Assembly: GCF_006265165.1 (NCBI RefSeq) | Contig: NZ_VDCH01000002.1 | Location: 62,001 to 126,000, forward strand | DNA length: 64,000 bases | Direction of reading: 5' to 3' | Source of the DNA: Chlorobaculum thiosulfatiphilum | GTDB taxonomy: Bacteria; Bacteroidota; Chlorobiia; Chlorobiales; Chlorobiaceae | In this document: positions 18,376-28,081 of the stretch, in pieces | Layout of the letters: every line of letters starts with the position of its first letter | Numbering within the stretch: the stretch's first letter is position 1 | Notes under the pieces: model-generated | Database searches by the model: none | Seen by the model: only the letters and a program-made list of their open reading frames with translations | What the model was told of the DNA's origin: nothing | Made by a program: the position numbers and the translations under genes

Positions 18376-21015
18376 CTATTGCTTGAGTGAATCCAGGCGC
18401 TTCCTCAGTTCGGGGAGCGCCATTTCCAGATCGTTCATGATGCTTTCCGCCTCACGAACCTTGCCTGCCGACCGGTAAGCCTGCGCCAGAGTGAAGTACA
18501 GCTCGGGTTCCCGCCCCGCGCTGCTCTGGGCCGCCAGCGTTTCAAGATAGTGAATATACGGATATGCTTTCTCGTTTGCACCGCCAGCGGCATAGAGAGT
18601 GGCGACCGATCCGGCAAGCTTCGGCGTCACCGGGAAGCGGGCGAGCGGGAAGAGCCGGGAGTACCGGTCGAGCACGTCGAGCGAGAGACTCCCTGACCTC
18701 GCGCTTTTACGAACGCCGGAAGCATCCGGAACCATCACCGGCGCGTCCGGCGAAGCGGCAAGCGTCATGGCGAGCCGGGCGAAGAGCGGCGGATAGTTGC
18801 CGAGCAGATTCCGCGAGGTTTCGTCGATATTGACGGCAAGATTGCCGGTATTGCGATAGCGGTAAGCGTTGAACAGATTGCCGTAGAGCGTACCGGGGTC
18901 GGCGAAGCTCAGGGGCGATGCGCTCCCGAGCGGCACGACGCGATAGACGAGACCCTCGAGGCGCAGATTGCGGTCGAGGCCGGTCATTTCGGCGGGATCG
19001 ACGGTCAGGGCGAAGTAGATCGGGCGCTTGCCGAAATTGTCCACTACGATCGCATAGACGGCGATGTCCTGCGGGCGGAGGAATCCCTCGCCCTGGTAGG
19101 TCAAGGTGGGCCTCAGCGTCCAGCGCAGCGAATCGGAGGGCGCGCCGGGCAGGGTGACGCCTGAGCGCCGCGCGTCGTCGTAGAGCTTTCGCACCTCGCG
19201 CCCCGCCGGAACGGCCACCTCGACCGAATCGACCGGCACGTAGGAGATGTTGCCGAGGTCGTCGTCGCGCATGTCGATGTTGACCGGTTTGGCCCCGCGC
19301 GGGCTGTCGTGCTTGAGTTGCAGCAGGTACCAGCCGGTATTGGCCAGGCTCAGATTGACCACGCGTACGTCGGTGCGGATGCGCTCCACCTCCTGAAGGT
19401 ACCAGAGCGGAAAGGTGTCGTTGTCGCCGTTGGTGAAGAGGATGGCGTCCTTGTCGCAACTCTGCAACATGTTCCACGCCCAGTCCCACGGCACGTAATT
19501 GCCGGAGCGGTCGTGGGTGCGATAGTTAGCCATGAGCATCCGCCCGTTGATCGACAGCAGGCCGGACGCCACCACCGCGATGGCGAGCCAGGCGAGCTGC
19601 TTCGTATCCAGCGACTTCATCTTTGCGGAGAGCCACGCAAAGAGCCGCTCGACGCCGATGCCGATCCAGAGCGCGAAGGCGAAAAAGCTGCCGACGTAGC
19701 TGTAGTCGCGCTCGCGCGGCTGAGGCTCCGGCTGGTTGAGGTAGAGCACGAGAATCACGCCGGTCATAACAAAGAGCACCGCCACGGGCAGCGCCATCTT
19801 CCAGTTTTTCCGGAAATGAGACCACGCCCCGAACAGACCCACGAGAAACGGCAATCCCCACAGCTTTCCCCAATCCACCACCGCCCCTTCGACATCCGAG
19901 GAGCGCCCGATGAACTGCCATCCGAAATAGCGCAGATACATCTGGTTGAGCTGGTAGCGCCAAAAGTAGTCCCACTCGCTCGAATATTTCTGGTAGAAGT
20001 ACTGATAGACCGGCTCCGGCGACCAGCGGCGCGGCCACAGCGGCCACTCGCCATACTGCTCGCGGTTGACGTAGGAGAAAAAGGCCTGGAGCGTCGAGGG
20101 ATCGTTCTCGTTGATCGGCGGTCCGGCGTGGGCGCGCACGAAGATCAGCACATACGAAGTGTAGCCGAGGATGAGCAGCACCACCGAGAGCAGCGCGAGA
20201 TTCATCAACGGGATGCGTTTCTGGTGGCTGTACCAGATGCCGGAAATCAGTGCCGCGAGCACAGCGATCAGCCCCCACCACGAGGTGGTGACGAGCAGCA
20301 CCGGTATGCCCTTGATAATCAGCTTGTAGATCAGGAAAAAGAGCGCGAGACTGAAGAGCATCATCAGGCCGAACGATTTCGGCGTAACCGTGTACTTCTT
20401 GAAATAGTAGATCAGCACCAGCGAGAAGAGCGCGAGCAGGCAGAGCAGGTGCACACCGATGGAGAGGCCGATCATGTAGATCACGCCGAGCAACCAGCGC
20501 TCGCTGCCGGGCGCAGGGTCTTCGTCGTGCCAAGAGAGCATCATCCAGAAGATGGTGGCGGTCAGGAGCGACGAGGCCGCCCAGAGGCCGGTTTCCGTGG
20601 CGTTGAACCAGAAGCTGTCCGAAAAGGCGAGCGCCAGAGCACCCACCGCCGCGCCGCCCCAGGCCGCAATCTTTTCCGGCAGGCTCCACGCCTCCGGCTT
20701 CATCTCCCGGTACATCGCGATCAGCCGGACGATGATCAGGTAGGTCAGCATGATGGTCGTCGAGCTGATGAGCGTACTGAAAAAGTTGATGCGCGCGCCG
20801 ATGTCGTCAAAAAACGGAAGCAGCGAAAAGAGGTGGCCGACGAGGAGGTAGAGCGGTGCGCCGGGAGGGTGCGGAATGCCGAGGGTGCGGGAGGTGGCGA
20901 TCACCTCGCCGCAGTCCCAGAACGAAAAAGTCGGGGCCATCGTCGAGAGATAGAGCGCTTCGGCGACAAGAAATATACCGGCGGCGATGATCCGGTTAAC
21001 GCTTCTGTGAGTCAT
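18376..21015 (-). CDS. DUF2723 (TMEM260-like) membrane protein, probable GT-C glycosyltransferase
   Basis: An 879-residue protein with about a dozen transmembrane helices in residues 1-490. The DUF2723 signature is at the N-terminus (FSFWDCGEVIATSRTLGIPHPPGAPLY is the conserved region at about 30-57), with an acidic residue in the first loop as in GT-C enzymes. The soluble C-terminal half contains ILFTNGDNDTFPLWYLQE and ends with a TPR-like segment (LYFTLAQAYRSAGKVREAESI). The human relative TMEM260 is an O-mannosyltransferase. The bacterial substrates are unknown. The neighbours lpxA and gmhB suggest envelope glycans, which is an inference. Confidence 0.82.
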   Translation of the reverse strand: MTHRSVNRIIAAGIFLVAEALYLSTMAPTFSFWDCGEVIATSRTLGIPHPPGAPLYLLVGHLFSLLPFFDDIGARINFFSTLISSTTIMLTYLIIVRLIAMYREMKPEAWSLPEKIAAWGGAAVGALALAFSDSFWFNATETGLWAASSLLTATIFWMMLSWHDEDPAPGSERWLLGVIYMIGLSIGVHLLCLLALFSLVLIYYFKKYTVTPKSFGLMMLFSLALFFLIYKLIIKGIPVLLVTTSWWGLIAVLAALISGIWYSHQKRIPLMNLALLSVVLLILGYTSYVLIFVRAHAGPPINENDPSTLQAFFSYVNREQYGEWPLWPRRWSPEPVYQYFYQKYSSEWDYFWRYQLNQMYLRYFGWQFIGRSSDVEGAVVDWGKLWGLPFLVGLFGAWSHFRKNWKMALPVAVLFVMTGVILVLYLNQPEPQPRERDYSYVGSFFAFALWIGIGVERLFAWLSAKMKSLDTKQLAWLAIAVVASGLLSINGRMLMANYRTHDRSGNYVPWDWAWNMLQSCDKDAILFTNGDNDTFPLWYLQEVERIRTDVRVVNLSLANTGWYLLQLKHDSPRGAKPVNIDMRDDDLGNISYVPVDSVEVAVPAGREVRKLYDDARRSGVTLPGAPSDSLRWTLRPTLTYQGEGFLRPQDIAVYAIVVDNFGKRPIYFALTVDPAEMTGLDRNLRLEGLVYRVVPLGSASPLSFADPGTLYGNLFNAYRYRNTGNLAVNIDETSRNLLGNYPPLFARLAMTLAASPDAPVMVPDASGVRKSARSGSLSLDVLDRYSRLFPLARFPVTPKLAGSVATLYAAGGANEKAYPYIHYLETLAAQSSAGREPELYFTLAQAYRSAGKVREAESIMNDLEMALPELRKRLDSLKQ

Positions 21016-21054
21016 TCGGGACTGGTTGTTGACAATTCAGTATCAGCCGGGCGG

Positions 21055-22182
21055 TCACGCCGAAAGCAGTTCGGCGGCGACAAGATCGGCGAAAAGAAAG
21101 CCCGCTTCGGTGAGCGACACCTCGCCGCTTTCGACGCCGATCCACCCCTGTTCTTGTAACCGGACAAGCACGGAATCGAGATGCTGATGTCCTAATTTAT
21201 GCCCTTTTCGCAAAAACCCAACAGAGAGCGGCTTGCGGATCCTCAGGGAGAGAAAAACCTGTTCATCGAAGCGCTGCTCGTCGGTCAGCGCCTCACGGAA
21301 ATCGACCGCCCCGGCGGGATCGGCGAGATACTTCGTCAGACTGCTCGCGTTCGAAAAGCGCGTCTGGGCCTCGCCGCTCACCAGAAAGCTGTGCGCCGCC
21401 GGGCCGAAACCGAGGTACGGCTCCCGCATCCAGCTCGCGAGGTTGTAGCGCGAGTGGCGGCCTTCGAGCGCGAAGTTGGAAATTTCGTAGTGCCCGTATC
21501 CCGCGCCGCAAAGCAGCTCCGCCGCCAGCCGGTACATCGCCGCCTGCGCCTCTTCGCCGGGCAGGCGGCGAAGGCCTTTGCGCACATCGCGCCACAGCCG
21601 GGTCTTCTCTTCGAGCGTGAGCATGTAAACCGAAATGTGCTGCAAACGAAGATCGAGCGCCGCGCGAAGGTCGCTCTCCCATTCGGCGAGCGTCTCGCCC
21701 CCCGCGCCGCACATCAGATCGATGCTGACCGACCGAAAGCGTTCGAGCGCTTCGGAGACGACCCGGCGGGCATCGGCAGCCGAATGCGCCCGTCCGAGCG
21801 CCTTGAGCTTGCGGTCAGCAAAGGACTGTACGCCGATAGAGAGGCGGTTGACGCCGAGCGCTTGCAACGCGTCGAGCGAGGCGGGCGAAAGATCTTCGGG
21901 GTTGGCTTCGAGCGTGATTTCGGTTTCGGATGAGATTTGGGCCAGGCCGGAAATTTGCGACAGCCATGCGTCGATGAAGGAGGGCGAAACCAGTGAAGGT
22001 GTGCCGCCGCCGAAGTGAATCGCCTCGATCGCCTGCCCAGCGAAAAGCGACGCCTTCGCCGTGGTTTCGACGGCAAGCGCCTCGAAAAAGCGCTCGACGA
22101 AACCGGGTTTGGTGACCAGAAAAAAATCGCAGTAAGGGCAGCGCTCCCGGCAGAAAGGAATGTGCACGTAGAGGCAAATCAT
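21055..22182 (-). CDS. hemW: HemW-type radical SAM heme chaperone
   Basis: This is related to oxygen-independent coproporphyrinogen III oxidase. It is 375 residues long and begins MICLYVHIPFCRERCPYCDFF, of which CRERCPYC is the radical SAM motif. The fourth cysteine found in true HemN (CxC) is replaced by phenylalanine, as in HemW, which binds heme and delivers it to proteins. Other family segments are IHFGGGTPSLVSP and GVNRLSIGVQSF. A role as chaperone is therefore more likely than oxidase activity. Confidence 0.88.
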   Translation of the reverse strand: MICLYVHIPFCRERCPYCDFFLVTKPGFVERFFEALAVETTAKASLFAGQAIEAIHFGGGTPSLVSPSFIDAWLSQISGLAQISSETEITLEANPEDLSPASLDALQALGVNRLSIGVQSFADRKLKALGRAHSAADARRVVSEALERFRSVSIDLMCGAGGETLAEWESDLRAALDLRLQHISVYMLTLEEKTRLWRDVRKGLRRLPGEEAQAAMYRLAAELLCGAGYGHYEISNFALEGRHSRYNLASWMREPYLGFGPAAHSFLVSGEAQTRFSNASSLTKYLADPAGAVDFREALTDEQRFDEQVFLSLRIRKPLSVGFLRKGHKLGHQHLDSVLVRLQEQGWIGVESGEVSLTEAGFLFADLVAAELLSA

Positions 22183-22230
22183 CGGGAGCCTTTATCTTGA
22201 TGTGTCCAACAAATCGAAATCGATTCCCCC

Positions 22231-22266
22231 AACCCTGCTGTCCCTTAAGTCCTTTCAGTCCCTTGC
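22231..22266. repeat. 9-base-period array, locus B
   Basis: Units gtcccttaa, gtcctttca and gtcccttgc run from 22240 to 22266, preceded by a weaker unit. The last codons and the stop of gmhB lie inside the array, so the gene end has been built from, or overrun by, the repeat. Confidence 0.75.
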
Positions 22267-22857
22267 TGTTGCCTTCCCCGAAAGCACAAAGCCGGTCACG
22301 GCCTGGTAGAGGTCGTCGGCGACATGATCCGGAAAAATCTGGCGCTCCGCGCAAAGCGCCTCTTCATTGTGACCGGTTCTGACGAGGATCGTCTTCAGCC
22401 CGGCCCGCTGGCCGCACTCGACATCGATCAGCTTGTCGCCGATGAAGAACGAGGACTCGCGATCGACCGCGATGCCCTCCTCGCGCAGGTCGGCGATGGC
22501 CTGCTCCACCATGCGGGGCGATGGCTTGCGATGGTCGATGAAGCGGTCGTACTCGGGATGGGGAAAGTTGGGATGCGCCGGGCAGTAGTAGCAGCGATCG
22601 AACGAGGTCTGGCGTTCCGCCAGCAATTCATTGAGGTAGTCGTTGACATCCTCGACATCACGCGGCGTCACGATACCGCGCGCGATGCCCGCCTGGTTGG
22701 TGATGAGCACGATGCGGAATCCCGCCTGCCGCGCCAGCGCGATAGCCTCGTCGGCCCGATCGATCAGGATGAACTCCTCGCGGCTCGAAACGTAACTGCC
22801 AATATCGCGGTTGATCGTCCCGTCCCTGTCCAGAAAAAGCACCTTCGCTAACTCCAT
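22255..22857 (-). CDS. gmhB: D-glycero-D-manno-heptose-1,7-bisphosphate 7-phosphatase (HAD family)
   Basis: HAD phosphatase of the histidinol-phosphatase/GmhB group, used in making ADP-heptose for lipopolysaccharide. LDRDGTIN carries the nucleophile and acid/base aspartates, ITNQAGIARG is motif II, and FIGDKLIDVECGQRAG is the metal-binding motif. GmhB proteins normally bind zinc with CxCPxH and CxCRKP. Here the first half (CYYCPAHPN) is intact but the second reads IDHRKP, so the zinc site is altered. The length of 200 residues is normal. It lies five bases after glgA. gmhA is also in the window at 52.6 kb, which supports heptose synthesis. Confidence 0.85.
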   Translation of the reverse strand: MELAKVLFLDRDGTINRDIGSYVSSREEFILIDRADEAIALARQAGFRIVLITNQAGIARGIVTPRDVEDVNDYLNELLAERQTSFDRCYYCPAHPNFPHPEYDRFIDHRKPSPRMVEQAIADLREEGIAVDRESSFFIGDKLIDVECGQRAGLKTILVRTGHNEEALCAERQIFPDHVADDLYQAVTGFVLSGKATARD

Positions 22858-22862
22858 CAGTC

Positions 22863-24329
22863 TCAGCCCAACAGGTTACGGTAGAGTTCGGCGTACTGCC
22901 CCGCCGAAGCGCTCCATGATAAATCGCGCCCCATGCATTCGAGCATGAGCGCGCTCCAGCGCTCCTTGTCGGCGAACAGCGCCAGCGCCTCCTGGAGCTT
23001 CGACGTCAGCGCATCGGGCGTGTAGTCGGTGAAGATGAAACCGGTGCCCTTGTCGCCACAGACCTCCTCGATGGTGTCCACGATGCCGCCGCCCGCGTAG
23101 GCGATCGGCACAGTGCCGTAGTTTTGAGCAAACATCTGCATCATGCCACAGGCCTCGATGCGCGAAGTCATGAGCAGGATGTCGAGTCCGGCGATCATCT
23201 GGTGATAAAACGCATCGGTGAACTCGGGCCGGAAGGCCATCTTTTCCGGATTCTCCTCCGCGACCTCTTTCAGCGCCTGGTCGAACTCCTTGTCGCCCGA
23301 ACCGAACACAATGAGCTGAATGTCGAGTTCGAGCAATTTCGCGAGGCTCTCGCCGACGAGTTCCGCGCCCTGATAAGCGTCGAAGCTCGCGATCACGCCC
23401 ACGACGGGAGTCTCTTCGGAGAAAGGCAGGCCGACCTCTTCGAGCAGCACCTTTTTGTCTTCGAGCTTCAATTCCGGCTGTTCGACGCTGTAGCGTTTCT
23501 TGATGAGCTTGTCGGCGGAGGGATTCCACTGGCGGGTATCCATGCCGTTGAGAATGCCGTGGAAGCGATCTCCACACGCCTGCAAAGCCTTGTCCATGCC
23601 GAACGAAAGCTCCGGATCAGCCGCGATCTGGCGGGCGTAGCGATCCGAGGTGGTGGTGACCAGATCGGCATGTTTTATGCCGGTAGCCAGCAGGTTGACC
23701 GTGTCGCCATCCTTTTCGAGCGCGTCGAACACCTCAGCGTCGAGGTGCTTCTGGAACGCCTTCGACTGGAAAATGCCCTGGCGATAGACGTTGTGAATGG
23801 TCTGCACGATCTTCACCTTTTTAAAGAAGTCGTGTTTGGCGTAGCGCGTCTTGGCAAGCAGCGCCACCAGCCCCGCGTGCCAGTCGTGGCAATGGATGAT
23901 GTCCGGCTGCCAGCCGAGGCGAACGAGCGTCTCCATCACGCCCACGCTGAAAAAGATGAGTCGTTCGGCGCTCCCCTTGTGATCACCGCCGAGGGTGGTA
24001 TCGGTAAAAAGCCCGGTGCGCTTGAAGTATTTCTCGTTATAGAGAAAATAGGTCTGAATCTTGCTGGACGGGAGGGCAGTGACCTTTATGTGCAACATGT
24101 CGGTCTTGTCCTTGAGAGGGACTTCGATATCCGACAACCGGAGCACGTCATGCAAGCGGAACTTCCGGTCATTGATGATACCGTATTTCGGCATCATGAT
24201 TCTGGCCTCGAACCCCTCCTCTTCAAGCGCCTGCGGAAACGATGCCATGTAGTCGGCCAGCGAACTGACCCTTACAAAAGGAGAACCCTCGCCAGAGACA
24301 TAAAGAACCTTGAAATTTCTTCTGGCCAT
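22863..24329 (-). CDS. glgA: Glycogen synthase-like GT5 glycosyltransferase
   Basis: GT-B fold enzyme of the GlgA family, 488 residues, expected to extend alpha-1,4-glucan from ADP-glucose. The N-terminal region has the normal layout (PDIIHCHDWHAGLVALL; KIVQTIHNVYRQG). The C-terminal acidic motif is SRIEACGMMQM. The N-terminal KTGGL motif that contacts the sugar nucleotide in GlgA reads RVSSLAD (20-26), so the substrate or activity may differ. Storage-polyglucose synthesis is known in Chlorobi. It is the first gene of the minus-strand run ending at rsmE and diverges from the lipoprotein gene at 24455. Confidence 0.82.
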   Translation of the reverse strand: MARRNFKVLYVSGEGSPFVRVSSLADYMASFPQALEEEGFEARIMMPKYGIINDRKFRLHDVLRLSDIEVPLKDKTDMLHIKVTALPSSKIQTYFLYNEKYFKRTGLFTDTTLGGDHKGSAERLIFFSVGVMETLVRLGWQPDIIHCHDWHAGLVALLAKTRYAKHDFFKKVKIVQTIHNVYRQGIFQSKAFQKHLDAEVFDALEKDGDTVNLLATGIKHADLVTTTSDRYARQIAADPELSFGMDKALQACGDRFHGILNGMDTRQWNPSADKLIKKRYSVEQPELKLEDKKVLLEEVGLPFSEETPVVGVIASFDAYQGAELVGESLAKLLELDIQLIVFGSGDKEFDQALKEVAEENPEKMAFRPEFTDAFYHQMIAGLDILLMTSRIEACGMMQMFAQNYGTVPIAYAGGGIVDTIEEVCGDKGTGFIFTDYTPDALTSKLQEALALFADKERWSALMLECMGRDLSWSASAGQYAELYRNLLG

Positions 24330-24454
24330 CTATCTCAAACTCTGTCTGTTTTTTTTCTCAAATCGCTTTCATAGAATACCTTCAGTTTTTAATTTAAGAA
24401 TTTTCATGCTGAGAAACAATTTAGCAGCTTTCAACTCTTTAAGGGAGAACATCA

Positions 24455-26212
24455 TTGAAAGAATTTCCCGGCCTGAAAATTCTGGCGCCAATCCTGATCC
24501 CGGCGCTGTTCGCCGCTTGCGCCGTTGACCGTCCGCCAACAGGCGGCCCGCCGGATCGTTCGCCATTGAGCGTGACCTCCACGCTTCCGGACTCCGCAGC
24601 AATCAATGCATCGCCACAAACAATCCGCATCGGCTTCAGCCACTATGTCGGCAGGAGCGATCTTTCGGAATCGATTTTTTTCTCACCTCGTATCGATGAT
24701 TACGAGGTATCGATACACGGAAAAGAGGCCCACATCCGGCTTTACGACCCGTTGCAACCGAACCGCACCTACACGCTCACCCTGCGCGCGCCGCTGAAAA
24801 GCCTCGATGGAGTCCACCAACTCGACCGGAGCCTGACGCTGGCATTCTCGACAGGCCCGGTTATCGACCAGGGAGCGATCGAAGGACGGGTATGGACAAA
24901 CCGGCTGGCCCCGATGCAGAACGCCACGGTGATGGCCTACGCCGCTTCACGCTCAAACGCTATCCCGGAGACAAGGCCGGATTATATTGCCCAGAGCGGC
25001 CCGTCCGGCGAGTTCCGCTTTCAGCATCTAGCTCCCGGCAGCTATCGCATTGTGGCCATAACCGATGATAATGGCAACTTGCAGTACGATCCCGAAACGG
25101 AAGTGTTCGCCGTCGCCTCGACGCCAACGGTTCAAACCGGCATGAGCGGCGTCGGGTTGCGCTTCGCACCGGAGAACTATTCGACGAGGTCGCTGCATTC
25201 GTGCCGCACCATCAACAATCGCGAAATCGAAATTACCTTCAGCGATACGCTTCCCGCGGGGAGCTTTGACCTGTCGGCTATACGGATCGAAAACACCGGC
25301 ACCGGCGCGAGCCTGCCCGTGCTTGGCTATTTCTCGCTTTCGAGAAGCAGCGAGGAGACCACCTTCCGCCTCCTGACCGCGCCAATGGAGGATCGGGCCT
25401 GGTACCGCCTCCGGTTCTCGCCCGGCGGCGCAGGAAGCCAGCTCTCGGAGCTGACCTTCTCAGGCAATGCGCACACGGAGCGCTATCCGGAACTTTCGGT
25501 CAGCATCGTCCCCGCCAATGGAGAGGACAACGTCATAGCCGAAACGATCCGCCCTGAATCCGGCTCGTCCGTCGAGCTTCAGTGCAACCTGCCGGTGGCC
25601 GAATCGTCGGTCAAACCGGCCGTCACTCTCGCTCTGTCAGAAAGAGGCCAGGACAAACCGTTACCGTTCACCATCTCCCGGATCGACAGCCGCACGTTCT
25701 CCATCGCGCCTTTTGGCGGCTTCCTGCAAAGCAAGGACTACCGCGTGAAGGTCAAGGCTGACAAGCTCAAGGAACTTGTCGGCTCGCCGTCGAGATCGGC
25801 GCTGGTGGAGTCTCTGTTCAGCACCGCCGGGCCCGAACAGTATGGAGAGATCATTGGCTCGGGCACGGCAAATGCGCCGGCGGTTGTCGTCGAAGCCCGA
25901 CGCATCGGCACGGAAGCACCCCGGCGCATGGTGGCGAAAACCAATGCCAGCGGAACCTTCAGTTTCGATTTCCACGATCTTCCGGCGGGCCAGTACACCA
26001 TCACCGGGTTCATTCCATCGGCCTCCGGAATGCTTTCGCCCTTGACGGAATGGTGGGACAGCGGCTCGCTCACTCCTTTTACGCCGTGCGATCCTTTCGC
26101 GGCATTGACCGTAAACGTCCGGGGCGGCTGGACGTCCGAGGGTTTCCGGCTCGACATTCCGGGTTCCCGGCGATCCGGCCTCAACAGCTCAAGACCGCAA
26201 AAAAAACCATAA
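24455..26212 (+). CDS. Ig-like domain lipoprotein, function unknown
   Basis: A lipoprotein signal with an AAC lipobox at residues 20-22 opens the 585-residue protein. Residues about 35-130 match a SbsA/Big_5 Ig-like domain, with the typical PNRTYTLTLRAPLKSLDG and a preceding strand-rich part. A carboxypeptidase-like domain (GEFRFQHLAPGSYRIVAITDDNGN) follows at about 140-235, and a second copy of that fold appears near the end (GTFSFDFHDLPAGQYTITGF). Such proteins are common in Bacteroidetes/Chlorobi as surface or envelope factors. The start codon is TTG with a good upstream ribosome binding site (aaggga, nine bases before). It is followed by bchJ after 36 bases. Confidence 0.78.
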   Translation: MKEFPGLKILAPILIPALFAACAVDRPPTGGPPDRSPLSVTSTLPDSAAINASPQTIRIGFSHYVGRSDLSESIFFSPRIDDYEVSIHGKEAHIRLYDPLQPNRTYTLTLRAPLKSLDGVHQLDRSLTLAFSTGPVIDQGAIEGRVWTNRLAPMQNATVMAYAASRSNAIPETRPDYIAQSGPSGEFRFQHLAPGSYRIVAITDDNGNLQYDPETEVFAVASTPTVQTGMSGVGLRFAPENYSTRSLHSCRTINNREIEITFSDTLPAGSFDLSAIRIENTGTGASLPVLGYFSLSRSSEETTFRLLTAPMEDRAWYRLRFSPGGAGSQLSELTFSGNAHTERYPELSVSIVPANGEDNVIAETIRPESGSSVELQCNLPVAESSVKPAVTLALSERGQDKPLPFTISRIDSRTFSIAPFGGFLQSKDYRVKVKADKLKELVGSPSRSALVESLFSTAGPEQYGEIIGSGTANAPAVVVEARRIGTEAPRRMVAKTNASGTFSFDFHDLPAGQYTITGFIPSASGMLSPLTEWWDSGSLTPFTPCDPFAALTVNVRGGWTSEGFRLDIPGSRRSGLNSSRPQKKP

Positions 26213-26248
26213 CTCGCGACCAACGCACAAACAGATTTTTATTTTTCA

Positions 26249-26824
26249 ATGAGCAGCAGCCCATCACGAATCGGACCGAATTCCATTATACAGACCGTCG
26301 GCGCGCTTGAAACCGCCTACGGGAAAAGCGAAACTGAAAAACTTCTGAAAAAGATCGGTCAGGGCTACCTGATCAACAATCTGCCGTCGGAGATGGTCGA
26401 GGAGTCCAAATTCCACTCGCTGGTCACCGCCCTGCAAAAAGAGATCGGCGAAGAGGCCACGGCGAAAATTCTCAAGGAGTCGGGCCAGCGCACCGCGAAG
26501 TACCTGCTCAAAGTGCGCATTCCCGGCCCGTTCCAAACGATTGTCAAGCTGCTCCCTGCGGGCCTGGCTTTCAAGGTATTCCTCTTCGCCATCAGCAAAA
26601 ATGCCTGGACCTTCGCCGGAAGCGGCGAGTTCAGTTACGGCTCGAAGCCGTCACCAAACGTCATGGTCAAAGTCACCTTCCCGTCGCATCCGGTGGTGGG
26701 CAACTTCTACCTCGGCACATTCACCGCCCTGCTCCGCGAACTGGTCAATCCGCAAACCGAGATCAAGGCTGACATCCGCAAAGAGGGCAGCGCGATTCGC
26801 TGCAACTACCTCTGCAGCATCTGA
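26249..26824 (+). CDS. bchJ: BchJ, V4R-domain protein of bacteriochlorophyll synthesis
   Basis: A 191-residue protein ending in a V4R domain (VMVKVTFPSHPVVGNFYLG, then RCNYLC with paired cysteines). It was once annotated as the 4-vinyl (now 8-vinyl) reductase. Work on C. tepidum showed that BciA does that reaction and that BchJ instead helps channel intermediates. The domain and the position near pscAB support bchJ. It may be transcribed with the Ig-like lipoprotein gene just upstream. Confidence 0.85.
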   Translation: MSSSPSRIGPNSIIQTVGALETAYGKSETEKLLKKIGQGYLINNLPSEMVEESKFHSLVTALQKEIGEEATAKILKESGQRTAKYLLKVRIPGPFQTIVKLLPAGLAFKVFLFAISKNAWTFAGSGEFSYGSKPSPNVMVKVTFPSHPVVGNFYLGTFTALLRELVNPQTEIKADIRKEGSAIRCNYLCSI

Positions 26825-26833
26825 ACGCCCTCC

Positions 26834-26879
26834 GTCGGCGCGAGACCTCCGGCGAAACTTCCGGAAACCTCGCGCCGAC
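26834..26879. terminator. Hairpin between converging bchJ and the broken kamA-like gene
   Basis: gtcggcgcgag pairs perfectly with ctcgcgccgac, with a smaller ctccgg/ccgga pairing inside the loop. There is no T run on either side, so it may act as a weak terminator or transcript-end stabiliser. Confidence 0.55.
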
Positions 26880-26887
26880 AATGCAGC

Positions 26888-28081
26888 TCAACTGCCGTAC
26901 ATCCCCATCAGCTCAGGCTCGAAGAAGAAGGCCTCCTCGCCGAACGCGGGGGTGAGGTCGTCGATCCACGACGCGCGCTCGTCGAACTCGGCGAGGAATG
27001 TTTTGTTGGTCCATTCGGGATTGCGGCTTTGGGTGAACTTGAGCACGAACACCTTTTCGTCGTTGATCTCGGCGACATCCTCCACAATCACCTTGCCGGG
27101 CGAGCAGGACATCGACGGCCCGCGAACCGTGCGGCCAAGCCCCGACATCTGCTGGTAGGCGCCGTTGTAAATATCGAGCGCCTCGGCAAGCGGCACCTCG
27201 AAGTAGCGCTTCGTACCGGTGTCGCGCTCGACAAACATGTAGTAGGGAATGATACCGAGCTGCACCTGCTTCTGCCACATTTCGCGCCACACGCCGGAAT
27301 CATCGTTCACGTGCCGCACCACCGGCGACTGGCTGCGGATCACCGCGCCGGTCGCGCGGATGCGCCGGATCGCCGCGTCGGCTTCGGCGGTATAGCGCTG
27401 CGGCCACCAGCTCAGCGACCTGGTGCCGATCCTGATGGTTTTCAGCGTCGAGACGCCGAGCAGCGGGCACATGTATTTTTTGACGAGCGCAGTGCTCATC
27501 ATCATCGGGTCGCCTCCCGTGAAAATGACATCCTTCACCTCCGGATGGAGTTCGAGATACTCGACCAGCTTGTCGATGCTGTCGTTGGCAAACTTCGGAT
27601 TTTCGACTCCGGAGAACTGCGGTCACTGGAAGCAGTAGGTGCAGCAGGCGTGGCAGGCCTGCGCTTCGAGCGGAAAGAACAGCACGCTCTCGCGGTACTT
27701 GTGCTGCATTCCGTGCAGCGGTTCGTCGTCGAACCTCGGCGTGTTCAGCTCCATCTGACCGGCGGGGTTCGGATTCTGCCTGAGCTGAATCTTGCGCGCC
27801 TTCTCCCGGATGAGCGAAGCGTCGGCACTCGATTTCACAAGGTCGGAGATCGTCTGGTAGTCGTCGCCCGAAAGCATTCCCGCCTGCGGAAAGGTGAGCC
27901 GGAACATGGGTTCGTCGGGAATGTTTGCCCAGTCGATGAGATTTTCGGCGACATGGCTGTTGACGCTGAACGGGTAAACCTCCGAAACCACCCTGATGGC
28001 GTGGAGCTGCTCCGAAGAGATGCAGCCGTATTGGGGAAGCTCGTGGATATTGTTCGCTGTATAAGAGCAGTACGAGAGCAT
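26888..28081 (-). pseudogene. KamA-family radical SAM aminomutase gene with an in-frame stop
   Basis: Read through, the frame gives 397 codons of a lysine 2,3-aminomutase-like protein starting MLSYCSYTANN (the ATG at 28081 has a GAGG ribosome site). The radical SAM motif is CHACCTYC, followed by CFQ and then TGA at 27623-27625. Family members read CF(R/Q)WPQF here, so TGG has become TGA. Downstream the same frame continues without damage: VIFTGGDPMMMSTAL, the GT-rich loops, and the C-terminal AFGEEAFFFEPELMG. The truncated 152-residue product would keep the cluster cysteines but lack the rest of the barrel. A sequencing error is possible. The neighbouring mscS gene is also broken. Confidence 0.8.

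Noticed and set aside
19309-21159. 616-codon plus-strand frame opposite the DUF2723 gene
   Set aside because: Its composition is typical of antisense frames in GC-rich DNA and it overlaps a well-supported membrane protein.
27623-27625. TGA in the kamA-like gene as selenocysteine
   Set aside because: Relatives have Trp at this place, not Cys, and no selenocysteine insertion stem was recognised after it.
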